From Tubiluchus corallicola (taxonomy: Eukaryota; Priapulida; Priapulimorpha; Priapulimorphida; Tubiluchidae), in assembly GCA_030141605.1 (NCBI GenBank), contig JAQGDQ010000075.1:1-64000 (forward strand): DNA of 64,000 nt, read 5' to 3'. A model generated the notes under the pieces. That model did not search any database. It saw only the letters and a list, made by a program, of their open reading frames with translations, and had not been told where the DNA came from. This document shows, one piece after another, positions 38,024 through 50,000 of the stretch; within the stretch, counting starts at the first letter, position 1; each line of letters opens with the position of its first letter. A program made the translations under genes and the position numbers.

Positions 38024-38061
<38 letters not shown>

Positions 38062-41000
38062 AACTTACTTAATTGTAAACTGGTTAGTATACTCTTCTAC
38101 CTGTATATATGGAAGTTTATTGTCAGATAGGCAGGTTTCACTTAAGCTTGTTTCCTTATTGACACATTATCTGTGCATGTCAGGTAAATTACACAACTTG
38201 GAGTATGAGTGATTCTGTTCTGGGAGCAAAGGTAGAGGGATAGACAAACATTCATTAAGCGAGATAATGAGAAACTGTGCAGCTGTTTTATCATGGAGAG
38301 TATTTGTTCTGTCTTCGATATTACCTTTAGCATGTCATTAGTCATATAGGCTCTGCTATTAATTAGGATATACGCCCCGTATTTTGAAGTGATATAAACA
38401 GAATCTGATAAAAATTATTATCGTGAAGCCAGTGTATTGGCGATAGTAGAAGAAGACGTTGAAAAGGCAAAGAGAGAAATGGAATATGAAAGCAGACAAA
38501 CTTTTATGAAGCGTCGTCGTCATTGCCATTAACATCACCATCATTACCATCATAATTTATAGCAGGAGCATACCTGCAACTGCATTAGTAGAACTGGAAT
38601 GGTACAGCAATAACGATAACTGTATGTATACCCTTCATGGCACTGGCAAAAGCATTGGCAATACTACACAAAAGTAATTATTAAAAGTAAAATTGGTTTG
38701 TGTTGCCTATATGTGGTCTTGTTGCAAATTTCATTGCACCTTCAGCTGAAATATATAATTTTGTGGGCCAGATTGTTTTCCTGGACGTTCTTCCACAAAA
38801 GTGAATTGAATGAAAAGCCAAAAAGAAACAGCTAAGATGCCTCAAAACGTTATAGCCTGATAAGCCACATTACAATTTTCATTTTAAAGTTGCATTATTG
38901 TGATGTCAATTTTAAGTAATTCTGTTGTAAGAAAATCCGAACATGTAATACAAAGTCCATTAAAAGCCTATAAACTAAATTAGGATTAAATTTTCTTTGG
39001 AATATGCTGCAATTATCTGATAACGAGGACAACCTGTTATCAAATTTCTCGTGAGCATAGTGTTTTCTTACGCTTCTTATGTTACGAACTGCCTTCATGT
39101 ATACCGATATAGCTCTAGTCTATGAGTTCAACCCTGCGGCAGACAAAACATCTGATAAATCATGGATATACACGTAGTTAACAAATTGGTTTTATTTTTG
39201 AGAATTCTAGATAATTGTCTAGTTAGGTATGTCCTCTGATAATATGTGCTGTTGGCAGCACCCTGTTTTTGGAGATACCTCTGCCAGGTATCGCCCAAGT
39301 TAAACGAAATACTTTAACCAGCGCTGTCAGCAAACATACAAACGCAGCGGTAAATAGAAATTCAGTCCCACTCGAGAATCTTTTGGTGTCAAAAACAAAC
39401 TATTGTGTTGTACAAACAACCGTGATGCACTCACTGGCTCCAATGATTTACCTATTGGTAAAGGTTCTTCTGTGTTTGTCCGCCAAACTGAGTTTTGGGT
39501 TGATGTTTGGAGCAGTGTCATTTGTCTAGGCACTGACTTTTAACTTTTCAACGGTGGATCTAAAGGTGACTTTAAAAGGCGGATTTAAGATCAATAAAAA
39601 CTGGTTATTTATTTTCATTTCGTTTAATTAGTACCTTAAGCTGCTGTTACTTTTTACCATTGAAGTAAAAATAAATCTAAAAAGTATACCAAAGAAAATT
39701 GATTAAAGAAAATAAACAAATAAAAAACAAAAGCAGGACATTATATAATGAGAAGAGAGAAAGAATCAAGCAAACAATGAAATGGACGAGAAATGAAAAA
39801 AAACGGAAAACGAAAAAGAAAACAGGAAACGAAAGTAAAAGGAATAGAAAAGAAAGAAAATGAAAGGAAAAGAAGGGAAAGGAAAGGGAAGGAAAGGAAA
39901 GAAACATTAAAGAAAAAAGACAAGGCGAGACAATGCATGACATGAAAGGACAGGACAGGCTTGTGACTGGCAGCCCCAAAACACAAGATAGAATAGGAAG
40001 GTACAGGACAGAATAAGAGAAGGGAAAGAAAAGGAAACGAAACAAAGAGGTAGCATGACGTGAAAAATAAAAATGACAAAAAATGAAAAGAAAAACTAAA
40101 AGCTCAAAAAGTAAAGGAAAGAATAAATACAATTGAAAACAATAAAGTTTTTTTTCAAAGACATCATGTTACAACGTGTTATTATCATTAACGTTATATG
40201 AATTATATGGGCCGAGGAATTACTTTTTGTTCTGCCTTAAAATTTAATCTTTTCTTATTGGAATTTGATGGTTAATATAGGATGGCATATGAGATACTGA
40301 CTTGAAGATTCTGTGTCGATCTGTTCGATAATTATCGATCATTCGTTCTTGATAGTTGACGCAGTTGTCGTTGGCAACGTGTGGTTGGAGATGAGAGCTC
40401 AGCTGTTGATGACAGCCAAAGATAATAGATGCTTTGTGTTAAATTGATATGTTCATTTCAGCGCTCTAGCATAATACCTACTTGAGGAATGTTTTCAATT
40501 AAGCCTTCTGCCTTTTTCTCATTTCTGTCCTAGCCAATTTAAGAGTAAAAAATTCTTTGAGGGTTTCATAACTCAGCTTCGCGATGGTGGCAAAATATTT
40601 TGCTTGGAAAATAGCCATATCTATCAGTTTTGTTTTTTTGTGCTCAAAATCAGAAGAAATATATTCGCCATAATGCGCGTTGTTTGTTTTTGTTCGTAGG
40701 AAGACGTGGGCAAAACGAAAATGGTGTCTTTAAGAATTTGAGAGGAAACAAGCTTTGTAATTATTACGAATAACGAGGAAGTCGGGGGAAGCTCAGCTAC
40801 TGAAGTTAAGCAGCTTTTAATAAAACACACTGACCAGTACTTAAGATTCCATTTATGCAGTTGCATCTTTACTTACAACCTTAAGAAGTATGATGCAAAT
40901 ATGTAATGTTGTTAATTATATATTGCTGAATTTATTCTGTTGTTTTCGATTTCTTTCAGCTCTGTGTTCCATTCCTCATGCCATTCCATTCACTCCAGTT

Positions 41001-44000
41001 ATTCTTTAAGTAGAGACCTGTTAAAGAAATAGTGTCGTTGATTTTGTGACTTGCAGTGAGTGACATTCTAAGAGAAGAATTCCTCGATGTTATGATGTTA
41101 TCTCTGTCAGCAATGTTATTTCGATCTAAATCTGTTCAGCTCTTTTTCTATTTTGTTCAGTGAATTTTGTTTCTCTACATGGGGTTTATCCTTCTGATGT
41201 CCTATTGATGAACTGCACCTCGCATTACATAGATTTGTATTGCAAAGAAATGCATTGTTTTGAATTATTTTGCTTGTTTTTTTGTACTGCATTGTGGCAC
41301 GTTTTGTTGCGTTTAGTTTTTGAAATTGCGGCACAAAAAATAATAATGACATTTTCCGAAGGCAAGCCCACAAATCGATTTCTATTTTGTTTTGTTCTTT
41401 CCTGTTCTGTTCTGTTCTGTTCTGTTCTGTTCTGTTCTGTTCTGTTCTGTTCTGTTCTGTTCTGTTTTGTTCTGTTCTGTTCTACTTTACTGTATCCTGC
41501 TCTACTGTGCAAATATTACGGTTGAAAATATTAGCGGGCAATTTCCCGTAAGCGCCCCTCATGTGGAGTCGCCCCTTTCGCTCTATCCTGAAGCCCTATA
41601 TTTTGATTGTTTTCATTAATCCAGCAGAATACACTGGTTATCTGTAGCTGTCAGTAGCAGCTTGTTCCAAGTGTAAATGATCAATTCGCAGCCGTCTTGT
41701 CAAGCTTTGTGTCGCCTGTGATCTTTAGAAAGAAAGGGAGAGATACGATAATTGATTTGGCTTCTTGAGGCTATGCTGGCAGCGTTGAGTATCATGTGCG
41801 CTTATTGGTAAATGAGCTCAAGCACACTCAGTCCTGTGTTAACATGTCGTTTTGTGTGTCACTTCAACCTAAGCTGTTTTGGTGCCAGACTTGGCCGAAT
41901 CGCGGAAAAATGGGTGGAATCCGGAACGTCGCATAATTAATAAGGACATTAGCCGCCCCCCCCCCCCATCAAGTTTAAGCATGCTCCGTCGTGGAGCGTC
42001 TGAACATCAGTATAGCCACCCATTTTTACTGTCGCTAAACAGTAAAGGCGAGTTTACCAGAAGATCATTGCCAAAAAAACTATAAATCGTGGAAAATGGG
42101 GGTTTGTAACACTGTATGTTAATATAAATTAGAGAAAGACTTTAGTCCCTTCTCCCAGCGTGTTTAAGATCATTTTCCGGGAGGGAGGGGAAAGTGGTTT
42201 TATAAGCAGCTGTTCTGCATCTAGGAATGTGCAGAGAAGGCCTGAATTAACACTATTAACAAACTATTGACGTTTACGGTCCAGGGATGGGAGGTCCTAA
42301 GAGTATTCCCACAGTTGTGATTTAAAAAAGGTGACAAAAGAAGCTATGGATACAGTAAGGGCTACTTTACCTGAGGAGCATTCCCAAAAACTATGCTTAC
42401 ATTTTTGTCGTCTTTAATCGAATTGAAAACGCAGCTTTAGGTTGAAAAATTATGTCTTTCCCAGTTTGCAGAAGCTTCATAATTCCTAGCTGCATTACCG
42501 TTTAATCGACTGGCTCATAAATCACCGTAGTTACCATGATCATGTTAGAACCATTGAAACGTGCATTGGAGGCTGTAATGCAACTGATTACATGACAATG
42601 TTAATTCAACCAAAGGCAATTCTTCCACAGTTCTCTCTTAAATAATTCATTGTCATTGATATGAAAACAGTGGTTGCCTGTCATACTGATACTGCCGAAG
42701 CTATTCAGAACAAACTCGCTCAATTATTAATGACAGCCAAGCAGTAACGCAGATTGGTTTCAAAATGTTCATTGACTGTCAGAAGCGAAATTTAACTAAA
42801 CGTTTGGAAAACTGTTAATGACAGGCGGCTTTATAGTGAGAAGACGGTGATAGACAAAATCTGAATCCCGTTCTGGTCCACGTACCCTGCACCTTATTTT
42901 CCGAATAAAGAATAATAGTTTTAGTTGGCCGAATATCGTGACTTATAAACGAAAAATATTTCCTTTAAAAGTAGCATGTAGGAAATAAAATGCCTTTGGT
43001 CCTTGTAATTCTTGCAATTGTGTCCCCCTCCCAGACCTATCATAGCGAGTGTAAGTATTGTTTTCTATTTTACCGACCTGAAGCCAAGTAAAATTGTGCT
43101 ACAATCGATGGTGAGCTTTGACATGGCAAGATTTTTAGTTTTGTGCATCGTCAAACTGACGAACGTTATGCAAATATCGCTTTAAGTCTAGTTACCTGCT
43201 CGTCTGACACTTGGAAAACATATTCAAGTGTCCCTAATCCAACCTTGGCGCCACTTCTGTCTGACTAAAGCGCTTGTGTCTGCGAAACGGCGTTTTTTCT
43301 GATGATAGTGATTATTATTATTACGATGATGATGGTAGTGGTGATGATATAATGATGGCGTTAATGATGTTAATGCTAACGATAATGATGATAACTATGA
43401 TTATAATGACAATGAAGATGGATAATGATACGGTAATGATGGTGATGACTTGGTGGTGGTGATGATGGTGGTGACGGTGATAGTGGTGATGGTGATGATG
43501 ATGATTATGATGATTATGATAATGACGATGAGGATGACGATGATGATGGCGATAATGCTGATGATATTAGCGATTCATACAATCAAGGTTCTGAGCTGGC
43601 AATGCAAATTACTTCTGCATTTGCGCAGATAAAGTGACCAAGGAGTAGGACAATACATAGCAATACACAACATTATCATCATGTAGCTATGCTAAGGGGC
43701 AATGACGGTAGCCGGATCGATTTTGAACAGCACAGGTGAATTTGTCCCTGAGTTAAATCTCAATGAGAACAACAACTGCGGTAGAAATACTTTCTTGGCA
43801 GCATTAAACAAATCTGATTAGTTTCTTTACACAATTACTCTCCTCAATTATTCGCCATGTTGACAGTGGTGAGAACTGCGTGGCATGAGCAAGAAAAAAT
43901 CTGTCAGTTCTCCACTGTATTCCCAACAGCTGTTTGTACATAAACTGTAAATACGGGCTTCTCTTGTTTGGATAGACTTTATTGGTGCGCCTCGTAACGT

Positions 44001-47000
44001 CGATATCATGTCTATAAGCCTTTGTTGCCATATCGACAATATCTTCAATGCTTATAATAAAATGTCTCTTTGTGTCATGCTATATGGATTTCTGATGTTT
44101 ACCGTTATGTCTCTTTTGTTGTAGTTTCTTTCTTTTGCATCGGCCCTCAAATTAGAAGCAGTTGAACGTATATGCATATATAGGTGTCGGAAATAATTAG
44201 GATAAGGTATTAGCTAATCAGTGTAATTTACTAATAATCACATTACGACTATTGAGAGGTTGATAAACTTTTTCTCTGCATGGTGTTGACTTCATAAAAC
44301 TCGTTAAGATAAAGGCATTTTTGTCCAAGGTAAATTTTTTAAAGAAATTTAACTGTCCCCCAATTTCCTGCACATTTAAATTTAGCCATGACTACACGCA
44401 CGATGATGCCATGTAAGTTCAAATCAAACGGTTTTACCCGCAGAATTTGGAAAAGCTTTATCGGCTGCTATCTGAATGTGCGCTTACGAAGATACTGAGA
44501 CTCTCCTTGTAAGTTATAACCCTTTCTCACGTTTGTTTTTCCATAATGCAATATGCATCACATACAATCAGTATACTTTCTCTCGCATGCCATCATCAGA
44601 CAGTTGGCGTCCATAATTTATGAACTTTAGAGATTTATAAACCGTGTCAGAGAGAGAAAAGTTCCAGTTTCTATTGTGCGTGTGTTCGTGAGAAGAAGCC
44701 TGGTATAATGCTGTAAAATCAGTGTGAAAGATTAGTGAATTATTTGATGCATACAGTACCTGTTATAATTACATAATGTATATCTTTTTCTTCTGTCCTT
44801 TGAAGGTCACCCTATGTTTTGCTTTATTTAAGCACTTGCTAAATTAATAGGTGAGTATAGCAACAGTTACCATACACATACAGTTATCATAATAGTGCTT
44901 TTAAAGAATGAAGTATTTGCATTGCAGTCATTTCACTGCATTCAAGCCACTTAGCATCCAAATAAAAAGATTTTTATGGTGATATTTTTATTATGTGGAT
45001 TTAAGTGTTTTTAAAAGAAATTACTGAAACAACATAGATATGTCTTTGGATGCCTAGCTAGGCGTTCACTTTTAAAACTGTGATCATAACTCATTTTGCA
45101 TCAAGTTTTGATTATATTTGCGCGTCAGTATATTTTGGTTTATAAACATTTTAGTTTAGCTGTGTTGTCCTCTTTTGTAACAGGTTCTCCCGATAAGCGA
45201 ATATATAGGCTTTTCGTCTAGTCAAATAGGCAAGATGGTAAATTCCGTAGAGCTGATGAAAATACGTGCAGAAAGCAAAAATGCACAATAATAATTATTA
45301 TTATGTACAAATACAGTATTATTTAAGAATGGCCGTTATTTTTACATTTTCATTGGTGGTAATGTTGCCCTTGGTAAATTCTTAAAGTACTTGTTCATCG
45401 AACATCGTTGATTTTCAGTGGCAGCTGTCTTTACCTGCTACTGACGCATATCATATCTACCTTGATAAGGGTGTAATATTAAAAAAGATATTCTGGACGG
45501 GTGGCTCTGTTTACATAACGCGCTGTCTAACTGATAAACGCGCGCTCTTTGCCGCAAAAGCTAATTTACCGCCGTCGGTCGCACACATTGTCAGTTGGTG
45601 GTTAGCAAAAATCAAGTGGTCGTTTATTTCAGACATTTAATAAGAATGGATCTGATATTATAAGCTCAGCTGTAAAAAAACGACAAAAATGTGAGCATTA
45701 TGTTTGGAATATAATTCACAATATAATAATTAAATATATTTTTGGGAAAATTATTATAAGCTACAACTAGATTTGGTCTTGGTTAATAGTATTAGTTTAT
45801 ATCATGTTTAGTTAGATAGGTTAGAATAGAGAAATTCTATTAATCCTGGAATCTTGAAACAGGATTTTCTTTACTGTTTAGTTTGAAATGTAAATAATAA
45901 GACGATATAAAATTCTTCATTATTAACATAAATCATGGCGAAGTACTCTGCTCAAAGAGTTTTTTATTATGCAGTTAGAAAGTGTTTAATTTTTATTCAG
46001 ACGTCCTTTGGTAAATAATTTTTTGTCAGCCTACTATAAATTATTTCATTTGGTAACTAACACACTGTTCGAAACACTGGGTAGTTCGAAAATTAAGAGA
46101 TACGAGATCACACAAAATACAGCTCATAAAACCCCCTTTCTCCTGCAACCCACAACCCAAAGTGGATCTGCCATTTTAGACAAAGCGGTCGAATGCAGGA
46201 TTACTTTAGCTAGTTGTTCAAGCATAGTTAAGGATTCATTGCACCCATTCCACAATGTGACACCTTACTTTGACAAACAGATAACTTAGCACCGAGAGAT
46301 TATCCCATTCTCGTCTTATATTTGCCTTATTCCAGAGAAGGAAGAGTAAAGAGTTACTGTTAATTAACGCAAACAGAGAGGGTTTATTGATTTCGGCACT
46401 ATTTGGACTACGATACGTGAGACAAAGGTTATCTGTGTCAGATACAGGTGTAATAAGATGTGTGAGATATCCTAGGTTTGTGGTGCTGATTCCTGTGGCT
46501 CACTTTGGCTTAGTGTGTGGTTAGATAAGACGTGCTTTGACAGTGCGGCAAATGGTTTCTGATTCTCTGGGACGTCATGCATAGTAAGTTAATTTTTAAT
46601 TCGCAACATAAATCGGGATATTAGCCTGTTCAATGCGAAACTAACTCGAAAAATGTGCCAGTTAAGTTCATTTCGTAAATAGCTTTCGAAAGTAGTTACA
46701 AAATATCAAAATAATTCAGCCTATAGGTTTCTCACGTTTGCGCGATTATAGAAAAAGTTTTTCTGCTTCTTTTTTATTTTTTTAATTAACGCTCATTGAT
46801 AATCGTATAAGCCTACGTCTAGAACTGTACAGTTGGATGTTATTGTTTGTGTTTGTAATGTTTTTATTTAACCCAAAACAATATACGTCTCTGGCAAATG
46901 ATTAGGTGCATGTGCAGTAGGTGACAGATTTGTGACATACTCGAGTTCTTAAGCAGTCATCATTGTTGCCTTCCTTGCCATCCATTACTGATGCTGCCAT

Positions 47001-50000
47001 CCGTTAGTTGTTCTCTTGTTTTCGCTTCTTTTCTTTTTTATGTTTTTTTTGCTTTCATTTTCATTTGACTCTTCGTTTGCCTTCACCATCATCATCATCA
47101 TCATCATCATCGTCATCGTCATCGTCATTATCATCATCATCATTACCGTCACCGTCATCATCCTGATCTTCATTGTCATCCGCATCATCATCGTCGTCAT
47201 TTCTATTGTCACCATTGCAATCGTCATCATCATTATTATTATCAACAACAAACACGAACCATTGTATATAATGTACTGTATTATTATATCTTCAGTAAAC
47301 TTGATTATATCTCATATGAAACTTTTAGAATCAATGCCACCTTTAAATGCATGCAAAGAAACAACCCTCGGTTAATTGCAATCACGTTGCAGCACATTGT
47401 AATTTTAAGACACCTCAGGAAATTTGTCACTCATTTTCCCTGTTTGCTTTAAAATTTTCTCAAAGTGGGAGGCATTGATTAGCGCAATTCTGAGACAAAG
47501 GTTGGCAAACGGAAGCCCATTTACCAGAGCCCATTCTGAACGCCAGGTTTGCTCAGTGTGGCAAGAGACATGCGATTTCTATGACAGGTTTCCGTTCGGA
47601 AGACATGTGATTTCTATGACTGACTTCCGCCGCTTACAGCACTCAATATGTAACAGAATTTTTTGCGAAGCCGCCTAAGTACGAGTCGTGGATTCGCTAA
47701 AATAATAGGCAACCGTCTTTCACATGTATAATGACTGTAGTTGTGAATGTTTTTGAAATCTGAAATGGTATAACGTAATGATATTATATTGATATGCAGT
47801 TATGACGAAAGCCGTGTTGATCAATACTATGTGTAATATAATATCATTATAATAAAGAGTGATTATTATTTCACAGCATTCACATAGTATTCATATAGAG
47901 TATGGCAAAGAACTTAAATCACAACACAAATTTCATTTACTTGCTGATATTGTCAAATGAGCCCCCACATTAACACTGATAGTTATAACGCCATGTTGTC
48001 TATGCGAGATTATCCATTATTGACCTAGCGTGTCTAACTGCATCATCTTCGTCGTCATCATTATTATCAAAATTCTATGGCTTAACTCAACATATTATAG
48101 AGCAGAATCAAACTGCACTGAGTAGCGTATTTACACATGTCATTTTATCCTCATTATTTGCTTTTCTAGCAACATTTTTTCTTGGTTTTTGAACGAAGTT
48201 CTCATATTTAGTTACAGTAAATTTGAATTTCATGTAAATGCGCTAACATTTGGAAATAGAGATGCTGCTGGCCAAGCACGAGCTCGATTTCACACTTGGT
48301 CGATTTCTATACTGTTTTTAGCAAAATATATTCATCGCGTTTTGAACCCATAATAGTTGTTATTTTAGTGTATCCCTCCAGGAGAATTTTGTTCTTACTG
48401 TGAGTTTTTGACACTTTTATAACAACTTTTTTGTAGTGTCATATAAAAACGATAATAATCGATTACTTGCATATTGCATGCGTGCCTAGGTAGAGGTAAT
48501 ATTATCTTTGCTAATTAAGTCACTTGTAATTAATGCGAAGGTGTTATCAAAGTTATTTTTGCTAGTTTGCATTGCCGCATGCACTGCGAATTCTACTAAA
48601 GCAAACCTTTCAGAAATTTTGTTAACTAAACGAGATATTGTTTTCCTAATGAGTTAATATTTTTGCCGGAAAATAAATTCCAGCATATATGATAATTTAC
48701 AGTAATGTTGTAGTTTGACACAGATGCACCGTAATTTAGAAGAATGATGTATTAGAAACCGATATAAGTTCGAAAAAGATTCGATGTATTGGCGACCGAT
48801 ATAAATTCGAATTATCGGTGCGGTTCAGCTATATTTTCAGAGCATAAATTTTTATTTTTGCCTGCACCAGTTTTTTTCGTTTTATCAATTAATTGTTTAA
48901 TGACAGACGTGAAGTTTGTGAGATGGCTACGACCTCTCACCCCAATGTTATCACATAGACAAACGTGAAAGTAGCCGCTAATTCCAACAACTTCTAGTAA
49001 TGAGCAGTCTAACAAAATATTTGGAACAAAATATTTCTAGTTGTATAAGCACCTGCAATTTGATCAAAATTATTTGCTGTATTGGCAGTTTTTTTATTCT
49101 CGACGTCCTTATTCCTAGTTCTGGATTGTATTGTATTGGCCAATAAATGCGAATTTTTGGTAAATGATTTAGCTCTTGGGCGATTTAACTGCACCCGAAT
49201 TGTCATGCTGTCTGCTCTGCGTTAGAAGTTAAGCAATTGCAGGCTTGGTGACCAAAACTTTGCTTGAATATCCGAAAAAATCGCTTCTAATAGGTTTCAT
49301 CTACTCTCAGCTAGTCTTCTTGTTGAAAGAGGATGTATGCCTACATACATTCTAATATATGGCCAAGATCTCTCCACCATTTTAGCATCCCATCTTAATT
49401 CTGCATAGCTTACAAATGATTAGATTTCGGTCCCGTCACAACTATTAAAAAATAATGGCGGACCGTTGAGTGATGTATACCTGGGTCGCAATGTGCCGAA
49501 ATGTAGAAAAAACTGAAAGAAATATTGCCAGTTAATCACTGAAATGCTTGCTGGACCTTTTATTTTTTGCTTGTTATTTTTTGTAGACTGTGCTAGTGCA
49601 CCATGAATAGATCGTTTATCGTATTTATAATTCATCGTGCATCGGATATGAGAAGTATTATCTTACACAGGCGCGTTTAAAATTTAATCTCTTCTATTTT
49701 TTTCTCTGTGCGTCAAACCTATGAAGCCTTTCAGAATAGTTGCTATCAGTATTGTCAATCGCTTTAGCAACCTATTCCGCTTTACCGAATAAATCTCATG
49801 TCTCTATTGGAGACCGATTAAACTATCTAGTGGCTTTGTCAGTGGCTGAATGCTTGTGCGAAATCGGTTAGGACAGCTTCGTTGACATGAGTAATTATAT
49901 ATTTACTGCAGGCGTTTTCTGGTAGTAGTTAGATGTAAAAAATGCATTATTTATCAATGCAACAGATTATGATTACACAAGCCACGTGTTTTATTGGCAG

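Noticed and set aside
39677-40132. 151-codon minus-strand ORF rich in Phe, Leu and Ser, resembling a membrane protein
   Set aside because: Pyrimidine-strand translation of the purine tract; a second overlapping frame is equally open, as expected from composition.
41160-41619. FCSVL / NRTEQ repeat ORFs
   Set aside because: Artefacts of the (TGTTC)n microsatellite.
43804-44048. Two overlapping minus-strand ORFs, considered as a transposase fragment
   Set aside because: No catalytic or DNA-binding motif and no terminal repeats nearby.
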